DNA from: Metellina segmentata
Taxonomy: Eukaryota > Arthropoda > Arachnida > Araneae > Tetragnathidae
Reading direction: 5' to 3'
Length of the DNA: 64,000 nucleotides
Assembly (NCBI GenBank): GCA_947359465.1
Contig: OX375874.1
Coordinates: forward strand, 101,559,441 to 101,623,440
Of this stretch, positions 1-11,939 are shown piece after piece. How positions within the stretch are numbered: position 1 is the first letter of the stretch; each line of letters opens with the position of its first letter. The position numbers and the translations under genes are program-made. The notes below the pieces were generated by a model that did no database searches, was not told the DNA's origin, and saw only the letters and a list, made by a program, of their open reading frames with translations.

Positions 1-50
1 AGAAATTAATGGAAGCCTAATATGCAGTCACTGAAATCCTCTATATTAGA

Positions 51-600
51 CATGTACACTACCCTACAATTATGGACCGGGCAACAAGATGTAATGGTAT
101 AAGCGAAATAATACTTGCTTAATAGGGGATGGTCAACAACGCTCTGCAATTACACTAGCAACCCTTCTGGGTATACTTTCAACAAGGTTTTGATACACTG
201 CTATGTGTATTTGCGTCCATTCCTGCTGCATGAATGTCACCAGCTCAGCTGTAGATTTCGGACGAGGTTCCCTGGTCCGTAAGCGTCGCTCTAACTCGTG
301 CCGCAAATGCTCTATGGGGTTTAGGTCGGGACTCTGAGCAGGCCAGGGAAGACGCTTTACATCCATATCTTGATACCACTGCTTGATAGAGGCTGCAACA
401 TTGCATGGAGCATTGTTGTCCTTCTGGAAGTAACATTCGTCCATTCCATAAAATTGCCAGAGCATAAGAACAACCTGACTGTCCAAGATGTTCGTGTAGG
501 CCCCGGCGTTTAATTTATCATGAACAACATGTAAAGGTCCCAGGCCATACCACGAAAAACACCCCCAAACAAGTAATCTGATTTTATGCAAATCCACTGA
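51..600 (-). mobile_element. Truncated Tc1-like DNA transposon (copy 1)
   Basis: This is the terminal part of a Tc1/mariner-superfamily element. The end near 51-95 (ctaccctacaattatggacc) matches the right end of the second copy near 43805-43845, read in the opposite orientation, so it is probably the terminal inverted repeat. The body encodes the C-terminal part of a transposase. Homology stops at about 597, so the N-terminal half (DNA-binding domain and first catalytic Asp) is absent. The matching copy at 42445-43850 begins its coding match at almost the same codon, so both may descend from one internally deleted element. Confidence 0.8.
133..597 (-). pseudogene. Tc1-like DDE transposase, C-terminal fragment
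   Basis: The 154-codon open frame encodes the second half of a Tc1-type DDE transposase, the enzyme that cuts and pastes the element at TA sites. Seen directly: the WGCFSWYGLGP stretch that follows the first catalytic Asp region, FQKDNNAPC with the second catalytic Asp, and WPAQSPDLNPIEHL with the third acidic residue. The usual protein is about 340 residues, so roughly the first half is missing. The usual His after APC is Asn. The frame is open, but the product could not be an active transposase on its own. Confidence 0.85.
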
Positions 601-699
601 CTTCCTATTCTCTTTTGTAGAGTACTGTTCGTGTACCCCCCCTTCAAACGTATTTTCAAATTTTCATATTTTACTATTCCAACGGGACAAGTGGGGGTT

Positions 700-800
700 T
701 AATTAAAGACGTACAGGAGCAACACAACAGGCGACTGACGACGGTCCGGGATTACTCCCAAGAGAAAGATCCGAGGACAAAACCTGAGTTTCTTCCAACA
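700..800 (-). repeat. SINE family A, fragment
   Basis: This piece shares the ggagcaacacaac...gacgacggtccgggat...aaagatccgaggacaa core with nine or more other copies in the window. Only the tail-side part is present. Orientation is set from complete copies, in which the tRNA-like head lies at the other end. Confidence 0.6.
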
Positions 801-1039
801 GTAATTCAACCCTAACATCAACATATTGGAGGCTCAAGCAGTTGAAATCCAAAAACAGTTTTCTCTGTTTCTATAATCCTATAAGAGAGAAAGAGACTGC
901 AAAGATTTTTCTAGGTTTCTATAATCATATATGAGTGTGAAATGAGATAAAAAAAACAAGTGTATATAAAGTGCGACTACCATATAAAATAAAGAGCGAT
1001 TCTAAGTATATGGAAATAGGCCGACAACAGGTTGACTGA

Positions 1040-1180
1040 AAATATTCATTCGCACTGGAGCATTCTACAGCGAGCTATTGGAAACGGTCCGGGATCAACC
1101 CTCGAAGGGAAAGATCTTAGCACAAGGTCACACCTGATCCTTTGCCCCAATCGCCAAGCTTCCACACCACGCCAACGAGA
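1040..1180 (-). repeat. SINE family A, fragment
   Basis: The core cactggagca...acggtccgggatcaa...gggaaagatctta and the downstream cacctgatcc...ccaagcttccacacca match the family core seen at 32005-32300 and 44492-44790. The tRNA-like head is not recognisable. A short (TC)n run follows at 1199-1217. Confidence 0.6.
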
Positions 1181-1911
1181 ATGAAAGAGAGATACTTTTG
1201 TCTCTCTCTCTCTCTCTATCACAGCAATAACGGGGTTGCCCGTGGCGTTGTTTTGGTTCGCAAACCAGATGGGCGTTGTCCGTGACAGATCTTTCCATGG
1301 GGGTCTTGTTGTCCGTGGTGCTGATTTGCTTTGCAAACTAAAAAATATAAATATTTATTTGAAAAATTATTTATTAAAAAAAATTAAACGTATAACGTAT
1401 CTATATGGTGTAAAATTTTCCACAGACTTCAAATCCTTCAAAATTTTATGTCTTTAACGATTATCATATGTTTATCGATTGCTGAGAAAGAAAAAAAGCA
1501 ACGAAGAACAACATTGATAACTTTAATAATTTATTTTGCTTCACTCGAATCCGTTTCTCATGAAAACAAAATGAATTCATTTCGAATCAAACGAAGGTCA
1601 TTTGAATCTGTTTGCTACCATTCCCATTTATTGCGAATGCACAAAAGATGAAAAAATTGGCATGGTTCCAAAGGGCGGCACAGAGGGAGAAAAGTTTATA
1701 TTCATGTGGTTCTTAATTTCCGAAAGAAGAAAGAACGATGAAAAAACTTATTATATTCATTTTTAAATATTCTAGATTGAATTTTGAAATTCGCCGCGAT
1801 CCAAAAATTGCAAAACATTTGAACTACCTGTGCGCCAAATCCCATTACTGTAAGTGTCATAGATTCGTCAGGATTTTGCGTGCTGAAAACAAACACTTCC
1901 TTGTATAATAG
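1181..1911. other. No gene seen
   Basis: AT-rich sequence with a (TC)n microsatellite at 1199-1217 and short unsupported open frames. No recognised coding or RNA feature. Confidence 0.5.
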
Positions 1912-2580
1912 TAAATACTATACATAAAATGGACATAAATAATATAAAAAAAATAATATAGACATAAATCAGTATACAAATGACATAAAATAGACATAAA
2001 TCATTATACAAAATACATAAAATAGACATAAACAATATAAAAATACATAATATAGACATAAATCAGTATACTAAATACATAAAAGAGACATAAATCAATG
2101 TACAAAATACACAAATATACATAAATCAATATAAAAAATACATAAATCAATATACAAAATACATAAAATAGACATAAACAATATAAAAATACATAATATA
2201 GACATAAATCAACATACAAAATACATAAAATAGACATAAATCAATATACCAAATATATAAAATAGACATAAATCAATATACAAAATACATATAATATACA
2301 TAAATCAATAAACAAAATACATAAAATATACATAAATCAATATACAAAATACATAAAATAGACGTAAATCAATATACAAAATACATAAAATAGACATAAA
2401 TCAACATACAAAATATATAAAATAGACATAAATCAATGTACAAAATATATAAAATAGACATAAATCCATGTACAAAATACACAAACAGACATAAAAATCA
2501 ATATACAAAATACATAAAATATACATAAATCAATATACAAAATACATAAAATAGACGTAAATCAATATAAAAAATACATA
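1912..2580. repeat. A/T-rich minisatellite, about 32-bp unit
   Basis: Some 20 imperfect head-to-tail copies of a unit close to acataaatcaatatacaaa plus atacataaaatag. Variation is mostly single substitutions and small length changes. Long open frames here on the minus strand (Met-Ser-Ile-Leu-Cys-Ile repeats) are translations of the repeat, not genes. Confidence 0.9.
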
Positions 2581-3940
2581 ATGGACTTGCTTATTAGACA
2601 ATTACTTCGATTTATCACCTAATACCTAAAACGACACAGCAACCGAGCGAAATACCAATACGCGACGACTCAATTAATCACTCGTAACTCTCATCGACAC
2701 AAGAGTGATGTCTCAAACGGAAACTCATTACCCTTTCAGTATCGGTTTCAGAAAACTAGAAAAATACCACTTAAAATATTATCATAATCACCCTAATTGT
2801 TTATACAATTAGTCCTTGGGGAAGTAGAGAAATATCGAACTGTATTTTCCACCCTCGCAAGAAACAGCAATCGATGGAGTTGGCACACTTTGCGCCAGTT
2901 CCCCCATAACGACCGTCTTGAGACTGGACTGTCCCAACCATCTCTCCAGAAAACAGCACTCCGCTAAGTGTGCTCATGACTTTCAAATCATCATCGGATT
3001 CGATTTTCCAATCACACGGCTTGGTGTTCGGTTCGCATAATTAGGTGGTATGTCTCGGAAGAGTAACAACTTCGGAATTCCAAATCTGATCCCTTTAATG
3101 AGCCGCCATAAATAAAATTTTTCCGGATGGGTTTTGAAGCTCATTTAAAGCTCCAAGTAATTCGAGAAGCGCGCTCGATTTGTATTCGGTTTCCAAAGCG
3201 AAATAATTTTTTCTTTTCGTTTGTATCGAAGCATATTTCAAAATTTGATCGTTGCATAATCGATGTGACAAGTATTTCCCCGTTCGTTCGAAGCGAATAA
3301 TTTTGTTTTTAATACGTCTTTCCTCTCCTTCCAGTTGGAAAATGTTAAATGTGTCGTGGTTGATTACGTTATGTAATGCTAAGCTGCATTACTTTTGACG
3401 ATATGAGGCCCAACTAAATAAGCATTATGGGGAGGTTATTTCTTTACTCATGGTTTGAATATCACAAGGATATATTTGATTGAATATGATAATAGGGAAC
3501 GAATCTCTTGATTCGATGTTCAAAATGAAACTCTCATATTCATTGCAACAGATTGAATTGGTGTGTTTGGATAGATAAAAAGTCATAGACAATGAAAGTG
3601 AAGAACCTAAGGACATTGTCTGCTATATGACCTTAAAATTAAATTAAATCAATGCAGGATGTTTTGCTGGTGTTATATTATTATGTCAACTGCATATTTT
3701 TTCTTGAATTCAAAGACAAGAGACGTTTTATTAGTTTTTAAGCACCATTGCGATAATATTAAAAATACGTTATACTACACAGATGGAGAAATTATTTGTA
3801 GAAAATATCACACAGATATACGAATATACTCGTTTATTGACTTCAAATTAGATCCACTCATTACTTCTTACTGAATAATTTTAATTAATTTCCTTGCAAT
3901 ATATGCATACAAATGATACAGAATGATATTTTCACTGATT
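2581..3940. other. No gene seen
   Basis: Unique-looking AT-rich sequence. The only open frames are about 60-70 codons and show no recognisable motif. Confidence 0.5.
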
Positions 3941-4065
3941 TGAGTCAATGTCCCAAGGTAAGAAAAATTAATCATTGGAGAGTGTTTTTACGCGACATAT
4001 AGCCTTTATATTAACCTCTACCACCAAATAAGATCAACAAGACCTCTCCACTATCTTGTTATTCA
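3941..4065. repeat. Satellite unit, left half, interrupted by the palindrome
   Basis: The stretch tgagtcaatgtcccaagg...aaataagatcaacaagacc...cttgttattca resembles units on the far side of the palindrome (aaataagatcaataagatct at 18857-18876; ttgagccaatattccatgg at 18771-18789). Removing the palindrome and one copy of its 6-bp duplication leaves about 178 bp between equivalent points (3946 and 18777), the same spacing as the array at 20401-21086. The palindrome therefore landed inside one unit of a satellite array. Confidence 0.65.
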
Positions 4066-4071
4066 ATCGAT
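4066..4071. other. 6-bp target-site duplication, left copy (ATCGAT)
   Basis: ATCGAT directly precedes the left terminus AGTAGTATGGGGG and recurs directly after the right terminus at 18719-18724. Six base pairs is the duplication length known for Polinton/Maverick integration. ATCGAT is self-complementary, so it also extends the inverted repeat. The similar uninterrupted unit at 18895-18905 contains ATCGAT at the equivalent place, consistent with an empty-site sequence. Confidence 0.8.
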
Positions 4072-4789
4072 AGTAGTATGGGGGTCACTTGAGCATCCAA
4101 GATGACCGCCGTTTGATAAGGGGTTGGGGTTATCGATAAGGAGTTGGGAATGACTTCTGATAAGAAAAAGGGTAGACGTTTGTTTACATTTTTGTTCCTT
4201 GAGGTGACATCATTTTGTTGATATATTACTGCTGTGTTACCAAGCTAATGACTGGTAGTGCCATCTTCTGGAACGGGTGACTAAGAAATATTTGTACCCA
4301 TAAGATAACAGAGTTAAACACTGACGTGACAAAATACATACTACCAAGGATTGAAAAGTCTAGAAGTCTCTGTACTTGTTCTAAACAATACTTAGTCATA
4401 CTATCGCGTGTAAGGTTAATTAAGATAAGGAAAGAAACGGACTTATACACGGAGTCTGCGATAAAAGAGACTCAAAAGAAAGATTAGCTTAAACTACCGA
4501 AGTATACGTGCTGTGTGGTATCTGAAAAGTATTTAAGGAAACGAAAGAACTATTTGTACTGTTTTGATGACTAATAGTAATGAGTCACACGTGACATCTA
4601 CAAATTGATACTTTCTAGGTTCAATCTTTGAAAATGAAAGAATACGGAATTTACAGATAACAGTTTGAAGCATAATATGGATATGAACTGATGTTTGAGA
4701 TTGGGAAGGGGAAAACATACGATTCTTATTGGTTCGTTCTAGTGGGCACGTACTAAGATTATAGAACAAGACACGTGACTCAAAAGTGA

Positions 4790-4820
4790 TATAAAAGGTC
4801 AGTGTAAAACTATAAAAGTC
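4790..4820 (+). promoter_or_regulatory. TATA-like boxes upstream of left-arm polymerase
   Basis: TATAAAAGG at 4790-4798 and TATAAAAG at 4811-4818 lie about 115 and 95 bp before the predicted start codon at 4912, a plausible spacing for an RNA polymerase II core promoter. Both are preserved in the right arm at 17992-18000 and 17972-17979. No initiator or transcription start can be verified from sequence alone. Confidence 0.45.
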
Positions 4821-4911
4821 AATGTACAGAGTGAGACGACCAGATGTTCAAGAGAACTATGGCTGTCTAGTTATTTTTGAGATTCTTGTCAGTTTATGCT
4901 AAAGGTGGAAA

Positions 4912-7900
4912 ATGGATTTGAGTAACCAAGACGCGGTTTCTAAATTATTTGCTGAAAACCCCAATGCCGATGAAGAAATGGACGAGATCATAGAGTTGGA
5001 AAAGGAAGCTCTTGTAAGTATTTTTGCATATACCTCTCTGAATTATGTGGAAGGAGTTATTAATTTTAAGAAAGCTTTTAAGTTCTAAAGCAAATTCTTT
5101 TGTTTTAGAAAGAGGATGAGTTATCGCAACTGTTTTCCGATTATCCTATGACAGAAGAGGAGCTTGAATGGGTTAAAGAAGTTGAAAGTGACCCACATGT
5201 AAGTGTAACTAACTGTACGCCTATTTGTTCATTATTTTTGTAATTTTATGTTTATTTAAAAGTTAAGGTTTAACATGTAGTGATACCTTCTTTTTTTAAA
5301 TACAGATTTACAATTTTGAAAACCAAATTGGAGGCAGTAATGACGCGGTAATTATAGAATACTTTTTTGTTTATATTAATACAGTGCATTAAACTATGAA
5401 TAACATTTTGCTTATACTTTTTTTTATTATTATTAGATTGATATGCCGTACACTTTAAGAGAGAATAGGAGAAGGGTCAACGCTCGTTTTCAAACTGAGG
5501 AACGAACTTTTACGGCCCAAATTAATGCCGAGCAAATCCCACACCATTATAGAGGAAGTGTCATCAATACTGCCTTGACATTCTTGCAAATGCTCATAAC
5601 AGCACTTATAGCCGAAACAACTGTAAACATGACAGAGAACGATTTTATAAGGTACTACTGGATGTGCAAATAGTCGTGTAAGAAGTATTAGCATATTTCC
5701 TTTTGTCATATTAATGTTATTTATTTACAGATTCTGCTTTTTTTCGGATAACTTGGATCGACCAATTTCAACATGTTTGAAAAAGATTCGGGACATTTCG
5801 GTGGAGTTCATTCTTTCAACGATAATGAAAGTCTTACAGGTAATATTACATGAGATTTGTTTCAAGAATGTAACTTTTAACTTGCATGGCATTTTTTCTC
5901 AAATTTTATTTTATGTTTCAGAGTAAAGACAGCATTCCACCTGACGACAGGACCTTTCGAATTGATGTTATTACAGTGCGAAATCCGCAAGGAGGTGGAA
6001 GGCGACGCCTTTTAGATGTTGCTTCCAATCGCTTACACAAGAGCAGTATACTGTGCATACCCAGAGACGATGAAGGACTTTGCTGTGCACGTGCGATTGT
6101 TGTTGGCATGGCTTACCAAGAGAAACAGCCGAACTACAAATCCCTAGCTAACGGTAGGAAACCTCTACAAAAACGTATGGCTGAGGATTTACACCTAAAT
6201 GCTGTTGTGCCCCTGGGACCATGTGGCTATTCGGAAATTAGAAAATTTGAAGACTACTTAAATGTTCAAATTCATGTGGTTTCTTCAGACAACTTGAATA
6301 AGGTAAGTTCTTTTTTTTTATTATTTAAGGGGGGGGGGGATTATTTTAAGTTTGAGGATTAGAAATTTAATACAAATCTAAAACTGTTTTTTTTTAATAA
6401 CTGTTTCAGGTTGATTATAAAGGACCCATACGCCCATCTCGTCCCCAACTATTTCTTTATTTCAATGATAATCATTTTGATGTTATACAGTCTATGACAG
6501 GTTTCCACGCCTCTGCCTACTACTGTTCTGAGTGTGATAAAGCGTACAATAATATCCACAAACACAGATGTGATTTTTTATGTCATATATGCTATTCACT
6601 GGAGTGTACGGAAGGTGTACGTAAAAGGTGCTCGGACTGTAATCGCTCATGTAGGTCTGATGAATGTTTTTCAAGACATAAATCTTTAATTAACAAAAAG
6701 AATAGTTTTTGCCAGCAATTTTATGTGTGCTCTAGTTGTAAAAAATTTTTAAAATCGAAAGATCGACCGCGTCATTTACATAAATGTGGGGAGATACGCT
6801 GCAATAACTGCAATTCATTTTCATCTATTGAACATTCATGTTTCCTTAAGAAAACCCTTGCTAAATGCTTTAATGAAAAGTTAATATTTTTTGATTTTGA
6901 GACTGATCAAAGTGATTCGGAACATAAAGTTAACTTTGCTGTTGCTATGTATGCGGATGGTACAGAATTTGTGTTTAAGGGATATGAAGCTCTCAACCAG
7001 TTTTGCGCATTTCTTTTTTCTTCGCAACATAAAGAGTACACTGCAATTGCTCATAATATGAGAGGCTTTGATGGACAATTTGTTTTAGCATATTTATTGC
7101 AACAAGGTTTAACCCCTAACATTATTCCGAATGGCTCTAAAATAATGCAAATAGAACTAACCTCTTTTAAAATAAGAGTCATTGACTCTTTTAACTTTTT
7201 ACCTATGGCCCTTTCCAAATTACCCAAAACGTTTGGCATAGTAGAATTAGCTAAAGGTTACTTCCCCCATTTATTTAATTCCCCTAACAATCAGGCCTAT
7301 GTAGGCGATTTACCCGATGCATCATTTTACACACCTAATTCGATGCTTGCTGCTGACCGGGAAAAATTTTATGCGTGGTATGAGGAGAGGAAGAGGGCGA
7401 ATTTTAACTTCCAAGATGAAATGTTAAAGTACTGTAGGCAAGTATTCTTGTTTGAAATAGTTTTTTACTACTAGCGGCTGTTTATAGTAGTTTGTTCTTA
7501 CATATATTTTAATATTGTTTAGATCGGATGTTGATATTTTACGGCGTTGCTGTCTGCAATTCAGGACAGAATTTTTAAGTGTGACCGGAGTTGACCCCTT
7601 TCAGCATGTAACCATTTCCAGCGCTTGCATGGCCACGTACCGATCACGTTTCATTTCTAATGGAACAATAGCATATGTGTCAAGAAATGAGGGTGTAAAC
7701 CGTACGAGGTACAGTGTAACGTCTATACAATGGCTGGATTTTTTAGTTCATCAGCATGGTACACCTATTCTACATGCAGGCAATGGTCTTGGTGAGAGGA
7801 AGGTAGGAGGCATTTCTGTGGATGGTTTATGCGAAGAAACCAATACCGTGTATCAGTTTCAAGGTGAGTTAAGAAAACGGTCAAACAAGTTATAAAATAC

Positions 7901-10123
7901 AGTTTTTTTTTAATGCACAACTAAAAAAAATTTTTTTTTACATTTAGGATGCTTTTTTCATGGTTGCTCACAGTGTTATGCAGACCAGGATATTGTAAAC
8001 CCAGTGAATGGTCATTACATGTGGGAATTACGAAGAAAAACTGAAAGCACGGAGCAAAAATTGAGGTCTCTGGGGTACCAGTATATTGAAATGTGGGAAC
8101 ACGAATTCATCACTTGGAAAACAAGCAACCAAGAATTTAAAGCCTTTTTAGTAACACACGACGTGGTGGAGCGGCTAAACCCCAGAGATTCGTTCTTCGG
8201 GGGTCGAACAAACGCTGTTCGCCTTTACTATGAAGGAGAGGCTAAGTATATAGACTTCACTAGCCTTTACCCCTATGTAAACAAGTACTGTCGGTAAGAC
8301 CCTATTTTACACTACAAAATTTTTTTTTAATAAATTTTAGAAATACTTGAAAAAAAAAAATTTTTTTTGCCTTCTAGATACCCTATTAAACATCATGAAG
8401 TTATTACATCGGATTTTGGGCCTCTGAGTGATTACTTGGAATTATTTTACCCCCCAGAAAATTATATTTTCCTGTGTTACCATACAGGTGATTTGATTTG
8501 TTCTTCTATTTTAACAATTTATTATTATTTTTTAATGATACACCTTTAACAAAAATCATTTTCAACACAGATCAAACAACAAACTGATGTTTCCTTTATG
8601 CAAGACCTACGTTGAAACCTTTCAACAGTCAGAATGTCTGCATGCCAGTAGCGAACGCAGTTTTGTAGGAACATGGGTTACAGAAGAGGTGAAAAAAGCA
8701 CTCCAGAATGGATACCAAGTTCTCAAAATTTATGAGGTTGTTAATTTTTTTTTAAATGTTTAGTAAGTTATATACATTGCAAATTTTATAGTACAAGTAC
8801 TTTATTAACTTTTTTATTTTAGATATACCACTTTAAAGAAAGTCAGACAGGTCTCTTTTCTGACTATATTGACACGTTTCTAAAACTTAAGCAAGAATCG
8901 TCTGGATGGCCTGTTAACTGCTCTTCTGCTGAGCAAAAAGAAGCTTATGTAAGAAACTACAAAGATCAAGAGGGAATTACTTTAGACCCTACTAAAATAG
9001 GATTAAATGCAGGAAAACGTCAAGTTTCCAAACTTTTGTCTAAATAGGTAAGGGGGAGGACGACGTGATTATGTGTGTATATCTTTTCAGTATTTTTTAT
9101 TTATGCATATATTTAATAATATTAATTGTGTCATTTTATAGTTTCTGGGGTCGATGGGGGATGTCGGAAAATAAAGTACAGCTTCGCTACATCACTAAAC
9201 TGGCTGATTTGAACCAAATGATAGCTGATTCAACTATAGAGGTAATACTATTATTATAATCTTTACAGGAAAAAAATAAATGTTTAATAATAATACAGTG
9301 AACATTTTTTTTTTTTACAAGTAAAATATATTTTGCAAACCATTTTTCTTTACATTACAGGTTAAGGATCTCTATCTTCCAACAGAGAATGTAGCAGCTG
9401 TACAATACGTGTACAAGGAGGAATTTGTTACGCCTTCCAACAGCACCAACATATTTCTAGCTACGTTCACAACTGCATGGGCCCGTCTGAAACTCTACGA
9501 CGAACTGGAAAAGTTAGGCAAAGACGTACTCTACTTTGACACTGACAGGTAATTATTTGTTCATGGGGTTATGTGTATAGATTTTATTTGTTAAACAGCG
9601 TATGACAAGGTTTTTTTTTTACATTTTTAGTATCATATACGCTTTTAATGGATCGAATGACCCTCCTTTGGGCTCCTTTTTGGGAGAATTCACAGATGAA
9701 TTAGATGGCAAGTCTATTAATGTTTTTGTTTCTGGTAAGTTTATTTGTATTAAATCTGGGATGGGGGAGGGATTTTATACACCTATGGAAGTTAACTACA
9801 GTAAATACTTATACTATTGCCTTTATTTTTTAGGAGGAGCAAAGAATTATGCCTATGAAAAAAACGACGGAACCAGATGTTGTAAGATTAGAGGTTTCAG
9901 CTTAAATTATAAAAATTCCGAAATTTTAAATTTTGAATCAATGAAAGTGCTTGTACAGGATCTAGACATGGACACCACTCTTTCTGTGCACAATCCTTCA
10001 AAAATTACTAGAGACGCAAAAAGACGTAAAGTTGTCAATCGATACGAAGAAAAGAAATATAAACTTGTCTATGACAAAAGGGTCGTCAAAGAAGATTATT
10101 GTACTCTTCCATATGGATACTAA
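4912..10123 (+). CDS. Protein-primed family B DNA polymerase, 16 predicted exons, two frame breaks (left arm)
   Basis: Polinton-type replicative polymerase that would copy the element using a terminal-protein primer. Predicted exons: 4912-5013, 5109-5198, 5306-5347, 5437-5651, 5731-5839, 5922-6302, 6410-7437, 7523-7863, 7948-8293, 8378-8487, 8571-8736, 8823-9047, 9142-9241, 9361-9548, 9631-9734, 9834-10123, coding about 1,278 residues. The start is the first ATG after the TATA boxes; exon 1 is acidic (DEEMDEIIELE). Domains by approximate residue: unrecognised N-terminus 1-340; Cys/His-rich zinc-binding region 350-455; 3'-5' exonuclease with DFET (474), HNMRGFDGQF (527) and YCRSDVD (655); palm motif A DFTSLYP (870); motif B region ending FWGRWGM (1053); motif C DTDS (1147). 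Intron 7 is GC-AG. Exons 10 and 11 join only after a -1 shift near 8458-8475, and exon 12 reaches a stop (9045-9047) right at motif B, with a +1 shift near 9037-9041 needed. So this copy is probably inactive unless splicing differs. Identity as PolB is very secure; exon edges are less so. Confidence 0.85.
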
Positions 10124-10311
10124 ATGAGAATGATAATTTTGTACATTTTTTTTTTGTATTTATTTTGATTATGTATAGATATTTATTTATAATTTGCAAA
10201 TTCAGTTTAGTATTTTTAGGATAGAGGAATTTTTAAATGTCTTAGAAAGAAGTTACTAATTGTTTTTAAAAATATGTGTGTAAATGTACTCTGTAATGCA
10301 AGAAAGCTTGA

Positions 10312-10317
10312 AATAAA
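10312..10317 (+). terminator. Polyadenylation signal AATAAA, left-arm polymerase
   Basis: AATAAA occurs about 190 bp after the stop codon at 10121-10123, within gcttgaaataaatatt. Its mirror lies at 12477-12482. Placement fits the 3' end of the polymerase transcript. Confidence 0.5.
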
Positions 10318-10479
10318 TATTAATTTTGAGATTAGTTGCTTTTTATTTTCCAACTTATTTTTTGTATTTTTAAATCTAGAAACAAAAAACAAAAAAAATA
10401 AATAACAGCCTAGAAAGTAAACATTAAGATAGAAAGAAAATGAATAATAATAAAAAAAAAGCACTTAAACATATATTTT

Positions 10480-10860
10480 CTTATTATTTTTCAAAAACAT
10501 TTTCATAAAAAAAATTTACAATTGCTCAAATTTTTTTACAGTTAATTTATTTTCCTACTTAATTTTTTTTTTTTACTGTTAAACCTTTTTTTTTTGTTGT
10601 TACGACATTATTTTTTTTACAGCGTAATTTTTTTTAAACACTTAACTTTATTGCTACTGTTTAACTTTTTTAATACTGCGTAATTTTTTTTACAGCCTAA
10701 CTTTTTCTTTAAATTGTTAAACTCTTTTTGTTACTGGTTTACTTTTTCTTTACTGCGTAACTTTTTTTTTTTACTGCTTAATTTTTCTTCTACTGTTGAA
10801 CTTTTTTTCTAATGTTTTAACACTTTTTTTGTTTAACTTTTATCTATTATAAAAATAGAT
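10480..10860. repeat. T-rich low-complexity tract, left arm
   Basis: Repeated short blocks of actgcgtaac or actgttaaac separated by runs of 6-12 T. The mirror tract on the right arm is A-rich (11940-12310). No coding potential. It sits on the inner side of the polymerase 3' end. Confidence 0.7.
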
Positions 10861-11340
10861 GTATTATTAATTTCCTTTCTTCAGAAATCAAATTATATTT
10901 TTTCTAAGTTTTGAGTCATGAACCAAAGGAAATATGTAATCATAGACACAGAGATATACATATTAATAATATTTTTATTTAAAACCCCTATATTGTAATC
11001 CAGGAATTATTTTTTTGGCAAACATTTTTTGTTACATTCTTCTTTAGATGCATTTCAAGAACATGTTCTTTACACCAGATAACAAAAATTTATTAAATAT
11101 ATATATTTACTAGGTAATTTCATTTCTTTTACAGCACTCATAAACACATTAGTTCCAAAATGAATTTTCGTTTTTATTTCTTAACCTGTGATCAATCAAA
11201 AGAATAATTTTGTTACTCTAAATTATTGCACTGCCTTGGGACCGCCTTAATATATTTTGAATATTCTTCAAAACATCACACAATTATTTAGAAATTTTTG
11301 TCTGTTTAATTGGTACTGTTTTCGGAACACATTCCAAAAT

Positions 11341-11453
11341 ATTGTCTCTTTCCTCAATCTTTAATGGTAAAACATCCATCCGAGAAGGTGTCTAATTGGG
11401 AGGATTTTGGAAAATTATGTAAAGTATCCATTTGCAAAATCCTCCCAATTAGA
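11341..11453. other. Asymmetric centre of the palindrome
   Basis: These 113 bp are the only part of the element without a reverse-complement partner in the other arm. Inside is a smaller stem: ctaattgggaggattttg at about 11392-11409 pairs with caaaatcctcccaattag at 11435-11452, leaving a loop of about 25 bp. The remaining 51 bp (11341-11391) exist on one side only. This looks like the scar of a fold-back or partial deletion at the turn-around point. Confidence 0.8.
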
Positions 11454-11939
11454 ATTTTGGGATGTGTTCCGAAAACAGTACCAATTAAACAGACAAAAAT
11501 TTCTAAATAATTGTGTGATGTTTTGAAGAATATTCAAAATATATTAAGGCGGTCCCAAGGCAGTGCAATAATTTAGAGTAACAAAATTATTCTTTTGATT
11601 GATCACAGGTTAAGAAATAAAAACGAAAATTCATTTTGGAACTAATGTGTTTATGAGTGCTGTAAAAGAAATGAAATTACCTAGTAAATATATATATTTA
11701 ATAAATTTTTGTTATCTGGTGTAAAGAACATGTTCTTGAAATGCATCTAAAGAAGAATGTAACAAAAAATGTTTGCCAAAAAAATAATTCCTGGATTACA
11801 ATATAGGGGTTTTAAATAAAAATATTATTAATATGTATATCTCTGTGTCTATGATTACATATTTCCTTTGGTTCATGACTCAAAACTTAGAAAAAATATA
11901 ATTTGATTTCTGAAGAAAGGAAATTAATAATACATCTAT

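Larger units (their letters stand above)
4072..11340 (+). repeat. Palindrome, left arm
   Basis: The arm runs from the AGTAGTATGGGGG terminus through about 840 bp of 5' sequence, the polymerase gene (4912-10123), a polyadenylation signal, T-rich low-complexity DNA and a roughly 480-bp unique inner segment. It ends at ...acacattccaaaat (11340), where pairing with the right arm stops. Confidence 0.9.

Noticed and set aside
2004..2237. Minus-strand open frame rich in Cys, Tyr and Phe, looking like a membrane protein
   Set aside because: It is the translation of an A/T-rich minisatellite; the peptide repeats follow the DNA repeat exactly.
9602..10123. A single 173-codon protein starting at the ATG at 9602
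   Set aside because: That ATG lies in intron 14 and the frame reads through intron 15; splice sites at 9630/9631, 9734/9735 and 9833/9834 restore the family B motif C and following region instead.
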